From NCBI RefSeq assembly GCF_025950235.1, contig NZ_JAPDDT010000013.1, forward strand, positions 122,699 through 186,698: a stretch of DNA of 64,000 nucleotides, in the 5' to 3' direction. The notes beneath the pieces are model-generated. The model saw only the letters and a program-made list of their open reading frames with translations. It was not told the DNA's origin and did no database searches. Every line of letters starts with the position of its first letter. Position 1 is the stretch's first letter. Of the stretch, positions 27,564 to 35,333 are shown in pieces. The DNA is from Luteolibacter arcticus (GTDB lineage: Bacteria; Verrucomicrobiota; Verrucomicrobiia; Verrucomicrobiales; Akkermansiaceae). The translations under genes were made by a program, and so were the position numbers.

Positions 27564-28505
27564 ATGACTTCCGACGACTCTCCCTCGCGGGTTCCCGTGT
27601 CCAAGCGCACGACAGATTTTGTCGAGCGTGACGTAAGATCTCACGCCATTCAGGGCCGCCGGCGGAGCGGGCACTCCTCATCCACCGGGTCAGGGGAAAG
27701 GGGCCGTGAGCGCCGGTATCGTTCCGGGCCTCAAATCAAAAAGGAATGGGTCATCGGAGCCTTGATGGGAGGCGTCTTGCTCGTGACCGTTCTTGGTCTT
27801 TGGCTGATGGGTCGCAAGCAATCGGCGGGCGGCAGGGCTATCGCGGAGGATCGTAGGGAGTCGGCTGGGCAACCGGAGAAGTGGCATGGCCCGATCCCTT
27901 CCGTCATCGCCGAGCGTTTCACGAAGGCGAAGAACCACAAGGAGCGCTTGGAATTGGTCCGGAATCCCGCGCAAGTGGGTCCCGCGATGGAGGCCTTCTT
28001 CAGGGATGGGCCAGGTGCCTCCGAGCAAATCAAAGGACTTCGTCCGCTGAGTGCCGGCTCGTCGGGAGACTTGGTTTTTGAATCCTACAGTGCCGAGCTT
28101 GCCAATGCTCCCGCCCGCTTGTTGAGCGTTACTGTCGATCCCGAAGGAGCGAAGGTCGATTTCAAGTGCTATGCCCGTCTTGGCTCGGTGCCTTGGGAGG
28201 ACTTGCTCACCGGCAAAGTCACCGAGGCCGCTGAGGTCCGCGTGATACTCCAAGCTGGCGGATATTACCTCCACGAGTTCAACGATGAGCAAAAGTGGCT
28301 CCATTTCAAAGCCACCTCGCCCGACCTATCGGAGACCTTGGACTTCTACCTCGACCGCAAGCACCCGTCTGCTGGCGATCTTCAGGAATCAAAGGAATCG
28401 CTTTTTCCGGCGACCCTTTCGGTGCGCGCGGTGAATGGCAGCGAGAAGCGCCGCCAGTTCGAGATCACCGGGGTGAAGGCACTCCAGTGGGTGGAGCCCC
28501 GCTGA
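27564..28505 (+). CDS. Hypothetical single-pass membrane protein
   Basis: A 313-residue protein from the ATG at 27564; a GTG at 27492 would lengthen it by 24 residues. A basic, Ser/Arg-rich cytoplasmic head (to about residue 60) precedes one transmembrane helix (KEWVIGALMGGVLLVTVLGL, about residues 60-83). The C-terminal 220 residues form a soluble mixed alpha/beta domain with many aromatic residues (SVPWEDLLTGKVTEAAEVRV). I do not recognise a family. It converges on hflX with four bases between. Probably an exported-domain protein specific to this lineage. Confidence 0.55.
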   Translation: MTSDDSPSRVPVSKRTTDFVERDVRSHAIQGRRRSGHSSSTGSGERGRERRYRSGPQIKKEWVIGALMGGVLLVTVLGLWLMGRKQSAGGRAIAEDRRESAGQPEKWHGPIPSVIAERFTKAKNHKERLELVRNPAQVGPAMEAFFRDGPGASEQIKGLRPLSAGSSGDLVFESYSAELANAPARLLSVTVDPEGAKVDFKCYARLGSVPWEDLLTGKVTEAAEVRVILQAGGYYLHEFNDEQKWLHFKATSPDLSETLDFYLDRKHPSAGDLQESKESLFPATLSVRAVNGSEKRRQFEITGVKALQWVEPR

Positions 28506-28509
28506 GATT

Positions 28510-29799
28510 TCAGCATGCGAACTCCTCCAGCCGCCCGGCGATCGCGGCAGGGACCACTGCGGTCACCAGGATGTCATTCTCCTCGTACTCGGTGGAGAGC
28601 ACCTTGGCGTCGCGGTGAAGCATGCCGATCAGGTCCGCGCGGCGCTGCGGAATGCGATAGCGGCGGCGACGCACCCGGTCGGCCATCACTTCGGAGCACT
28701 TTTGCAAGAGTTCCGGCATGCCCAGTCCGGTCGTCGCGGAAATCTTCAAGGCATCGGGGAACAGGCGCTTCAACTCGGCCAGCCGGTCGGGATCGGACAC
28801 CCGGTCGATCTTGTTGAGGACGGTGATGGTCGTCTTGTCCCCCGCGCCGAGTTCGCCAAGAACGTGGAGTGTTGTCTCGTGGAAACGCTCGATTTCCGGA
28901 GAAGTCGCATCCAGCACATGGATCAGGAAATCCGCCAGCACGGCTTCTTCCAGCGTCGCCTTGAAGGCTTCCACGAGCCGGTGGGGCAGGTTGCGGACGA
29001 AGCCGACCGTGTCCGTGATGAGTAATGGCTGGCCGTCGGGTAGCTCGATCTTGCGGGTCGTGGTATCGAGCGTGGCGAACAACATGTCTTTCGCCATGAC
29101 ATCGGAACCGCTGAGCTGGTTCAGGAGAGTCGATTTGCCGGCGTTGGTATAGCCCACGATCGCGGCGTGCGGCGTCTCCATCCGTTCCCGCTCCTTGCGC
29201 TGGGTCGCCCGCTGCTTGCGGACATCCTCCAACTCCCGCCGTGCGCGGTCGATACGGACATGGGCCATCCGCCGGTCCACTTCGATCTGCTTTTCCCCCA
29301 TGCCGCGGGCCGCCCCCCCCCCCTGGCCACCCCCCGAACCGCCCTCCCGGTCAAGGTGTCCCCACATCCTCGCCATCCGTGGCAGGGCGTACTGCATGCG
29401 TGCGAGTTCTACCTGGAGGCGCGCTTCCTTGGTCTGGGCCCGCCGGGCGAAGATATCGAGAATGACTTCCTCCCGGTCGATCACACACAGGTCCGCCGCC
29501 CGCTCCCACTCGCGCTGCTGGGAGGGGGCGAGCTGGTTGTCGATGACGATGCAATCGCACTGATGGGCCTTGGCCAGTTCGACGATCTCGGCTGCCTTGC
29601 CGGTGCCGCAGAGGAACTTCCTGTGCATCTCCCGGCTGCGCGCCAGCACCTTCTCCACCACGCCGATTCCGAGCGTGGAGACCAGTTCGCCAAGCTCTTC
29701 TAACAGGGCCTCGGACTCTTCCTCCTCGCGTGGATCGAAATAAAGGCGCACCAGCAGGGCGCGCTCTACCAACTGGGGTTTCTCGCGGACTTCGAACAT
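28510..29799 (-). CDS. hflX: GTPase HflX, with an 11-base C/G homopolymer in the gene
   Basis: A 429-residue ribosome-associated GTPase starting MFEVREKPQLVERALLV. The N-terminal HflX domain ends in GGSGGGQGGGAARGMGEKQI, which corresponds to the usual GGxGxRGPGE motif but is expanded by glycines. Eleven consecutive C on the plus strand (29313-29323) lie here. The G domain has GYTNAGKST (G1), DTVGF (G3) and NKID (G4). HflX splits and rescues stalled ribosomes in other bacteria. The gene shows no frameshift in this sequence, but the homopolymer could be slippery. The stop is four bases from the convergent hypothetical gene. Confidence 0.95.
   Translation of the reverse strand: MFEVREKPQLVERALLVRLYFDPREEEESEALLEELGELVSTLGIGVVEKVLARSREMHRKFLCGTGKAAEIVELAKAHQCDCIVIDNQLAPSQQREWERAADLCVIDREEVILDIFARRAQTKEARLQVELARMQYALPRMARMWGHLDREGGSGGGQGGGAARGMGEKQIEVDRRMAHVRIDRARRELEDVRKQRATQRKERERMETPHAAIVGYTNAGKSTLLNQLSGSDVMAKDMLFATLDTTTRKIELPDGQPLLITDTVGFVRNLPHRLVEAFKATLEEAVLADFLIHVLDATSPEIERFHETTLHVLGELGAGDKTTITVLNKIDRVSDPDRLAELKRLFPDALKISATTGLGMPELLQKCSEVMADRVRRRRYRIPQRRADLIGMLHRDAKVLSTEYEENDILVTAVVPAAIAGRLEEFAC
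29313..29323 (-). repeat. Homopolymer of 11 in hflX
   Basis: Eleven consecutive C on the plus strand (G on the coding strand) encode part of the glycine run GGGQGGG in HflX. One base gained or lost would frameshift the protein upstream of its GTPase domain. Confidence 0.95.
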
Positions 29800-29856
29800 T
29801 CCGCCGCGACCTTGGCACCGTAACACCGGCCCTGCGAGGGGGAAAACGCGCCACGG

Positions 29857-29894
29857 GAAAACACAACGCCCGTCGTTCCGGGGAACGGCGGGCG
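29857..29894 (-). terminator. Terminator of the small HTH gene
   Basis: A perfect-looking hairpin with 13-base arms (CGCCCGTCGTTCC / GGAACGGCGGGCG, one G-T pair) and a two-base loop, followed on the minus strand by TTGTGTTTT. It lies 27 bases beyond the stop of the gene at 29921-30259 and just upstream of hflX, so hflX likely has its own promoter. Confidence 0.75.
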
Positions 29895-29920
29895 TGGCGG
29901 GTTCGGATTTGAAATTCGGA

Positions 29921-30259
29921 TTACAGTGCGGCCTTCAGGGCATTGAACTGTGACTTCAACTTGCCGAGTTCTTTCTCCGCCCGGGCGATCTGATCGTGCA
30001 GTGCCTGCAGCTTTGAGAGCTTCTTGCCGATCGGGCCAGCCACGGAGGCGGCGCCGGAGGTGCTGACCGTGCCACCGCCGATACCCGAGCGAATCCAGCT
30101 CGAGATGGTGAGGGGCGAGATCTTGAACTTCTTCGAGGCGGCGCTTTGACCACCGCGACCCTTCTCTGCATTCACCTTGTCGACGAAAGCAATGATGTCG
30201 GCTTTTTCTTTGGTGGTATAACGACGGCCTTTGGCGGCATTGACGTTGGAGTTGCTCAT
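29921..30259 (-). CDS. Small basic HTH plus coiled-coil protein, likely nucleoid or DNA-binding
   Basis: A 112-residue basic protein. Residues 10-55 look like a homeodomain-like or transposase-type helix-turn-helix (TTKEKADIIAFVDKVNAEKG then SAASKKFKISPLTISSWI). A Gly/Ser/Ala linker follows, then a coiled coil to the end (LSKLQALHDQIARAEKELGK). This layout, binding domain plus dimerisation helix, resembles small nucleoid-associated or lineage-specific regulators rather than a transposase, which would be far longer. It has its own terminator and an AT-rich upstream region, signs of strong expression. I infer a histone-like or global regulatory role. Confidence 0.65.
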   Translation of the reverse strand: MSNSNVNAAKGRRYTTKEKADIIAFVDKVNAEKGRGGQSAASKKFKISPLTISSWIRSGIGGGTVSTSGAASVAGPIGKKLSKLQALHDQIARAEKELGKLKSQFNALKAAL

Positions 30260-30666
30260 GACTCCGGAGGGTTAATCTCAATGGTGACTGGTCGCAAGAC
30301 CAATGTGGATCAAGAACTCAAAAAGTTTATATATTCGTAAAACTACTACGTGGTGGATCTATGACGTCACTACCAAAATCGGACATGGGAAGGGCCGTTC
30401 TCGTTAGATGCTTCGAAGGCGTTCCTGCGGCGCTCTTGCGACCGGGTTTCAATATCGCTGCGGACCTCGATCTGACTGGATGTCGGCCTCCCTGCGGCGG
30501 TTTATCCCACGAAGGCGGGAAGATTTCAACCGTCAGCCGCTGATGACGACGTCCCGCCCTTTGCGGGAGATGAATTCAGAAACCTGATAAGTCCGACGTC
30601 CCTTCTAACAAGTTCTAGGGGTATTTGCGTATGTCGCTCCCGCGGCGGCGCAATCCATCTCCGGTG
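30260..30666. other. Intergenic region, AT-rich on its left half
   Basis: About 400 bases. The left part is AT-rich, with TATATAAAC on the minus strand near 30325-30335, and is the likely promoter of the small HTH gene. A short inverted repeat TGGTC-GCAA-GACCA lies near 30289-30302. A CCCGC...GCGGG hairpin is near 30553-30568. No protein or RNA gene is supported. Confidence 0.4.
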
Positions 30667-31797
30667 CTAAGCCGGGAATGGGTCGGATCCGGGTAACTTG
30701 ATATTCGCAAAATCGGACATGTCCGTAATCCATGCGTCGGCGCCTTCTTCCACGGCCTTGCGAGCTACCACACCGCCGAAGCCGATGAATAGATCCACCT
30801 CCGGTTTCGCCTCGAGATCCGAGATGCCGTCGCCAACCATCACCACTGATTCGGGAAGGATGGCGCGCTTCCACTCGCGGATCACTTCCGGCTTGCCGCC
30901 ATTGCGGGTGGTCGGGTAGCCCTCCCCGTATCCGGCATAACTGCCGTCGGCATGGAAATGGAGCGGCACTGCCTCGACATGCTCGATGCCCAAGGCATCC
31001 GCCAGCGGCCGGATCAGGGGCGCGAAGCCACCGGACAAGATGACCGGCGTCCAGCCGCGGGCCTTCAGCCGGGCAATGACTTCCGGGGCACCCGGGACGA
31101 TGGTTTCAAGATAGAGCCGCGCCACGGCGTCGGCGGTCGCCAGGTCGGGCCGGATGATCTCCATGCGGCGGCCGAAGACCTCGCCGATCGGCACTTCGCC
31201 GTTCATCGCCTGATGAGTCAGATGCTCGACCATCTTGAAGACCTCGGCACCGCGGGCCCGGCCCAGCTCGTCGATGCCTTCGATGGAAGACAGGGTGGAG
31301 TCGCAGTCGAAGAAGATCAGTTTTCCGCGGCTACAGGTGGGGGGGGGGATCTCGACGATCATGCCGGGTTCGACGCGGTCGTGGAGGTCGATGATATCGG
31401 TGTTGGACAGCCGGATGCATCCACAGCTCGCGGGTGTACCGAGCTTTTCTTCCTGATTGGTCCCGTGGAAGTAGATGAAGCGGTCGAAGGTATTGGCGCT
31501 TTCAGCCTGCAGGCCGCTGATGCGGATGATACGGGTGAGGACCAGATCCTGGTCACAGGCCTCGCCGGGCTGCCATTGGCCGACGGGTTGGCGGCTTTTG
31601 AAGATGGTGCCGGCCGGTTCGCCATCGCCGATCTTTTGGACGATCACAAAACGCCCGGTAGGCGTGCGATAACTGCCCTCGGTGAAGCCCGCGCCCTTGG
31701 TCGCCGTGGAAACGAGATATTCGCGCTCCAGTTCGGCGCCGCGGTAGAGGCGGAGTCGTTGGTCGTCGATGGAAACTTCGAGGCGCAGATCGTTCAT
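30667..31797 (-). CDS. Fusion of L,D-transpeptidase (YkuD) and HAD phosphoserine-phosphatase-like domain
   Basis: A 376-residue protein from the ATG at 31797, which overlaps the stop of the ketoacyl synthase gene by ATGA. Residues 1-150 are a YkuD L,D-transpeptidase: TPTGRF, then His111 (YFHGTN) and Cys127 in SCGCIRL. Residues 158-376 are a HAD-family SerB-like phosphatase with motif I FFDCDSTL (Asp164, Asp166), motif II ILSGG and motif III GDGISDLE. No signal peptide is visible, which is odd for a transpeptidase. The joint between the domains is IPPPTCSRGK and is encoded by nine consecutive G/C. Both active sites are complete. A frameshift joining two genes is the main alternative. Confidence 0.85.
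   Translation of the reverse strand: MNDLRLEVSIDDQRLRLYRGAELEREYLVSTATKGAGFTEGSYRTPTGRFVIVQKIGDGEPAGTIFKSRQPVGQWQPGEACDQDLVLTRIIRISGLQAESANTFDRFIYFHGTNQEEKLGTPASCGCIRLSNTDIIDLHDRVEPGMIVEIPPPTCSRGKLIFFDCDSTLSSIEGIDELGRARGAEVFKMVEHLTHQAMNGEVPIGEVFGRRMEIIRPDLATADAVARLYLETIVPGAPEVIARLKARGWTPVILSGGFAPLIRPLADALGIEHVEAVPLHFHADGSYAGYGEGYPTTRNGGKPEVIREWKRAILPESVVMVGDGISDLEAKPEVDLFIGFGGVVARKAVEEGADAWITDMSDFANIKLPGSDPFPA
31339..31347 (-). repeat. Homopolymer of 9 at a domain joint
   Basis: Nine consecutive G on the plus strand (C on the coding strand) code for the three prolines between the L,D-transpeptidase and HAD domains. Loss of one base would end the protein shortly after (PPPPVAAEN then stop). 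Gain of one base would end it at once. Confidence 0.95.
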
Positions 31798-32942
31798 GAC
31801 GGGGCTTGTAGGGCGACGAGGGAGTTCTTTCCGCCGAGCGCCGAAGCGAGTTTGAAGACCGTGGCTCCCGGGGAAAGGGCGGGGGGCGTCATGGTCAGGC
31901 GGGGGGGGCAAGTCAGGTGGGGAAGGGGTGGGGGCAGTCGGGTATCGCGAAGGAAGGCGGCGAGGATGACCATCTCAAGCAAGCCGCCGCCGCCGATGCC
32001 GTGGCCGAGGTAGGGCTTGAGCGGGCAAAGGGCGGTGCCTTCGCCGAGGGCAGCAAGAATCGCGGCGGGCTCCAAGGTGGCGTGCGAGGCGGTGCCGCTG
32101 GCATGCGGGCACAACGCGGCGGGTGGGCCGAATTTCGCGAGCGCTTGTTCTAACAGCCGGACGACTCCCGGGGCTCCCGCGGGCATGCCGATGGCGTCGG
32201 CGGCGTCGGCATTGGCGAGGTAGCCGATAAGCCGTGGGGCTCCGGGTTGCGGCGTGCGTTCCAAGGTGATCGCGGCGGCGGCCTCGGCCGGTAGGATGCC
32301 GGTGGTGGCCGGCGAGTAGGGATCGTTGACCCCGCTCTTCGACAGGATGCCGGTGGCCGCATAGCTATCCAGCAGGCAAGCCGAGAGGGGAAGATCGACG
32401 GCGACGACCAGCGCCCGCTCTGCCAGTCCGGCGGAAAGCCACAGCGCGGCCATGCCGAGGGCATCGAGCCCCGCCGCGCAGCCACTGGCCTGGACCTGCC
32501 ACGGGCCGCGGATGCCTAGCTCGATGCTCACCGCAGCGGCCGGCTCGCTGTGGAGCGAATTGCTGGCCGCCATCAGCGGAAAGGCGCGGCGCTCCGGCCA
32601 TGGATCGATCCAGCCCGCTGCGGTGCCGCGGCTGGTGCCGAGGAAAAGTGCCGTGTTTTCCAAGTCGTCCGCCGACCATCCGGCCTCCGCGATCGCTTGG
32701 CGTGCGACATGGAGTGCGGCCATGCTGGCGGGTGCCCATTTGCGGCTGAGCAGCAGCTTCCGTGGCCCGATCCACGAGGCAGGGAGGTCTCGGTGGGGGC
32801 TGTCGTTTCCTAACAGTTCGGAAAGCGGCCGGAAGTTGGTGCGCCCCTCCTCGATCGCACGAAAGTGAGAGGAAATATCGCCACCAAGCCCCGACAGGGC
32901 TCCGAGTCCGGTAATGGCAAGCGGCGTGTCGATGCGAGGGAC
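31794..32942 (-). CDS. Beta-ketoacyl synthase (KAS II-like) lacking a recognisable start codon
   Basis: About 382 residues if the reading begins near 32942. The N-terminal KAS motif is present in frame (TPLAITGLGALSGLGGDISS), but no ATG, GTG or TTG precedes it before a stop; the first ATG is at 32723 and would delete the motif. The codon GTC at 32942 could be a mutated GTG, or translation may begin at CTG (32981) next to the stop of the upstream gene. The catalytic Cys (QASGCAAGLDALG), the His of CPHASGTASH and the Lys-His pair KPYLGHGIGGGG are all intact. It is coupled to the downstream transpeptidase/HAD gene by ATGA. No acyl-carrier or partner genes are visible. Confidence 0.75.
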   Translation of the reverse strand, partial: VPRIDTPLAITGLGALSGLGGDISSHFRAIEEGRTNFRPLSELLGNDSPHRDLPASWIGPRKLLLSRKWAPASMAALHVARQAIAEAGWSADDLENTALFLGTSRGTAAGWIDPWPERRAFPLMAASNSLHSEPAAAVSIELGIRGPWQVQASGCAAGLDALGMAALWLSAGLAERALVVAVDLPLSACLLDSYAATGILSKSGVNDPYSPATTGILPAEAAAAITLERTPQPGAPRLIGYLANADAADAIGMPAGAPGVVRLLEQALAKFGPPAALCPHASGTASHATLEPAAILAALGEGTALCPLKPYLGHGIGGGGLLEMVILAAFLRDTRLPPPLPHLTCPPRLTMTPPALSPGATVFKLASALGGKNSLVALQAPS

Positions 32943-32982
32943 TAGAACCGCAGCCGGACGATGCCAAGGAAATAGAAGCAGC

Positions 32983-33513
32983 CTACAAGCTGGGACGCTC
33001 CTCCTTGGGCGGTACCGGCGGAAGCTGCTTCTGAAGATCGGGAGGGAGCTGGCGGACGAGATCCGGCGGGATCTTTTCGTTGGTGGGCATTAGCTTGCCG
33101 GCATGGATCGCCGGGCCGCTTCGCGAACCGCCACCATCGGAGAGGCTGTAGGTGAGGTCGGTCGTGCCATTGAAGAACCACAGATGGCGGGGCGATTCGA
33201 CAAAGATGAACCACGGGTCTGTGGGCGATGAGAGGGTCATGCCGGATGATCCCGACCCGCCGCTTGAGCCTCCGCCCGGTAGCTGTTCCATCGTGTCGAT
33301 CGTCCATGAGATGGAGTTTCCACTCACCGTGACGTCCAGTTTCTGGGTGGTCCTTGCTTTGTGAGCCGACCACGTGCCTGCGGACCGGATGATCGTGCCG
33401 GCGATCAAGGTGTCGGGCGACGTTGCCACGGTGGAGGATGTGGTGGTCACTGTGGTCTTGTGGCAGCCGGCGGAAGCCGCAGCGAACGTCAGCAGAAGAA
33501 GTGCGATGCGCAT
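32983..33513 (-). CDS. Hypothetical lipoprotein
   Basis: A 176-residue protein with a lipoprotein signal: MRIALLLLTFAAASAGC, lipobox ASAGC at residues 13-17. A Thr/Ser-rich stretch follows the acylated cysteine, then a beta-rich domain (TWSAHKARTTQKLDVTVSGN, WFIFVESPRHLWFFNGTTD) and a Pro-rich tail (PPDLVRQLPPDLQKQLPPVP). I know no family with a described role. It stands upstream of the ketoacyl synthase gene with about 40 bases between, in the same direction. Confidence 0.7.
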   Translation of the reverse strand: MRIALLLLTFAAASAGCHKTTVTTTSSTVATSPDTLIAGTIIRSAGTWSAHKARTTQKLDVTVSGNSISWTIDTMEQLPGGGSSGGSGSSGMTLSSPTDPWFIFVESPRHLWFFNGTTDLTYSLSDGGGSRSGPAIHAGKLMPTNEKIPPDLVRQLPPDLQKQLPPVPPKEERPSL

Positions 33514-33693
33514 CGAAGCATCTTTCCCACGAACTCCCCCACGCTGAACAGGGGAAACTGCGGAGTCATCAGAGCCACCTCGTTTTGTATCCTTTGCTCG
33601 CCCAGAGAGGGGACAAGAGGAAGACAGGAGGTCACGGAGAAAGGCAGGAGGATACGGAACAGAAGGAAGCGAAGGGAGCCGAGGCCGCCTCGC

Positions 33694-33760
33694 CGGGAGC
33701 GCCGGTCTTCAGACCGGCCCGAATGGTCCTTGGCAGCTGGTCTGAAGACCGGCGCTCCCG
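33694..33760. repeat. REP-like inverted repeat pair
   Basis: Arms of 22 bases (33694-33715 and 33739-33760) face each other across a 23-base spacer. Each arm contains the smaller palindrome GCCGGTCTTCAGACC. The element lies in the 520-base gap between the lipoprotein gene and ftsY. Its form matches REP or other non-coding palindromes. Confidence 0.85.
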
Positions 33761-33842
33761 GGCCACGGAACTGCGTCGGAGACGCGGCGGGCCGGAAGTC
33801 AGGGGTCGGAGACCACCGAGGCGTAGCGCTCCCATTTGTCCT

Positions 33843-33877
33843 CCGACTTCCGACTTCCGACTTCCGACTTCAGACTT
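33843..33877. repeat. Tandem 7-bp repeat (CCGACTT)
   Basis: Five adjacent copies of CCGACTT, the last one changed to CAGACTT. It lies in the same intergenic gap as the REP-like elements and has no coding role that I can see. Confidence 0.85.
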
Positions 33878-33901
33878 CCGCCACTGAAGACGAGCATCGA
33901 G

Positions 33902-33937
33902 GGACCATTCGGGCCGGTCTGAAGACCGGCGCTCCCG
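33902..33937. repeat. Third copy of the REP-like palindrome
   Basis: A 36-base stretch that is the exact reverse complement of 33694-33729 by hand comparison. With the pair upstream it makes three copies in under 250 bases. Confidence 0.9.
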
Positions 33938-34033
33938 GGCAGATGCTGACCTCCATCTTCCATCCGCCTGCCATCCACGGATCCCAAAGTGAGGAAGCCC
34001 GGGCGGTGTCATTTCGAGCCGGGCCCGATCGCG

Positions 34034-34885
34034 TCACAGCATCTCCTCCACGAACTTCTGTTTGCTGAACAGCGAGAACTGGTCCGGCTCCTCGCCGGTG
34101 CCAAGGAAGCGGGGGGCGATGCCGAGCTGGTCGTGGATCGCCACGGCCACGCCGCCTTTGCCGGAGCCGTCCATCTTGGTGACGATCAGGCCATCGAGCG
34201 GGCAGGCCTTGTGGAATTCCTTCGCTTGCTGGAGCGCATTGGCGCCGGTGGTGGCGTCCACCACCAGCAGCGTGAGGTGCGGGGCGGTTTCGTCATTCTT
34301 GGCCAGCGTGCGTTTGATCTTGGACAGCTCCTCCATCAGATTGTGGCGGGTGTGGAGGCGGCCGGCGGTGTCGCAGATCAGATATTTCGAGCCGTCGGCG
34401 ATGGCTTTCTGGTGGGCATTGAAGCACACCGACGACGGGTCGGCGTTTGGCTGGCCCTTCACGACCGGGATATTCAGCCGCTGGCCCCAGCGCTCGAGCT
34501 GCTCCACGGCGGCGGCGCGGAAGGTGTCTGCGGCGGCGAGCACGGTCGGCTGGCCGCGGCGTTGCAGCCAGTGGGCGAGCTTGGCGCAGGAAGTCGTCTT
34601 GCCCACGCCATTGATGCCCACCACGAGGAAAACGAACGGTTTTCCGTCCATCCGCGGCAGCAACGGCGGGGAATCGGCCGGCAGGCGACTGGCGACGTGG
34701 CGGCGCGCGGACTCGATCACGTCCTCGGGGGAGACCTGGCGACCGAGCCCCTGGAGCTCCTCGACGATGGTCATGGCGAGCCTTGGCCCGAGGTCGGCGG
34801 TGACCAGATCGGCCTCCAGTTCGTCCCAGTCGATTTCCGCCTTGTTCGAGAGCTTATTGTAGAGGGATTTGAAGAAGCCAGCCAT
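34034..34885 (-). CDS. ftsY: Signal recognition particle receptor FtsY (short form)
   Basis: A 283-residue protein with the full NG domain. It begins MAGFFKSLYNKLSNKAEIDW with no acidic A domain, so it is the short form. Nucleotide motifs: GINGVGKTT (G1), DTAGR (G3) and TKMDGSGKGG (G4); the SRP-receptor signature AADTFRAAAVEQL is also present. It docks SRP-ribosome complexes at the membrane for co-translational insertion. It diverges from infA, whose start lies 130 bases away; the gap is the shared promoter region. Confidence 0.97.
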   Translation of the reverse strand: MAGFFKSLYNKLSNKAEIDWDELEADLVTADLGPRLAMTIVEELQGLGRQVSPEDVIESARRHVASRLPADSPPLLPRMDGKPFVFLVVGINGVGKTTSCAKLAHWLQRRGQPTVLAAADTFRAAAVEQLERWGQRLNIPVVKGQPNADPSSVCFNAHQKAIADGSKYLICDTAGRLHTRHNLMEELSKIKRTLAKNDETAPHLTLLVVDATTGANALQQAKEFHKACPLDGLIVTKMDGSGKGGVAVAIHDQLGIAPRFLGTGEEPDQFSLFSKQKFVEEML

Positions 34886-35015
34886 GGAAAGTGGGGGCGG
34901 CTTCTAGCGGGCGGGGGCGGATGCGGCAAGCGCGGCGCGTTTTTGCAGTTGAATGCGGCCGCAGCATTGACGATGAATCGCCGCGCCCGTCACAAGACGA
35001 GGTTTTTCAATCATT

Positions 35016-35315
35016 ATGCCCCAAGGAGGATTTAGACGAGGCGGCGGTGGCCGTCGCGGTGACCGCAATAGCCCGCGCGCCCGCAAGCTTGGACCAGACG
35101 GCGAAGAGAAGTCCGTGGAGGTCGAAGGCACGATTACCTCGGTTCTCGCTGGTACTCAGTTCCGTGTGCAACTTCAGAGCGGTCACGAAGTGCTCGCCCA
35201 CATTTCCGGAAAGATGCGCAAGCGCTTCATCCGCCTGGTCGTTGGTGACCGGGTGAAAATGGAAATGTCTCCCTATGACGTGACCAAAGCACGGATCACG
35301 TTCCGGCTTGGCTGA
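35016..35315 (+). CDS. infA: Translation initiation factor IF-1 with RG-rich N-terminal extension
   Basis: A 99-residue protein. Residues 34-99 are a typical S1-like IF-1 (VEGTITSVLAGTQFRVQL, HISGKMRKRFIRLVVGDRVK, SPYDVTKARITFR). The first 33 residues are an additional Gly/Arg-rich tail (MPQGGFRRGGGGRRGDRNSP), unlike the compact IF-1 of about 72 residues in most bacteria. The 3' end is followed by a convergent truncated gene. A stray copy of the infA 3' end lies 9 kb downstream (44475-44519). Codon use is like the neighbours. Confidence 0.94.
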   Translation: MPQGGFRRGGGGRRGDRNSPRARKLGPDGEEKSVEVEGTITSVLAGTQFRVQLQSGHEVLAHISGKMRKRFIRLVVGDRVKMEMSPYDVTKARITFRLG

Positions 35316-35333
35316 TCGCTTGGGCGGATGGGC

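Noticed and set aside
30361..30543. Small open frame, 60 codons
   Set aside because: No start context, no hydrophobic or known motif, and it lies among hairpins.
32365..32967. Minus-strand open frame of 200 codons with a TTG start
   Set aside because: Shadow of the ketoacyl synthase gene in another frame; its start would only make sense after a frameshift and its residues do not resemble a known family.
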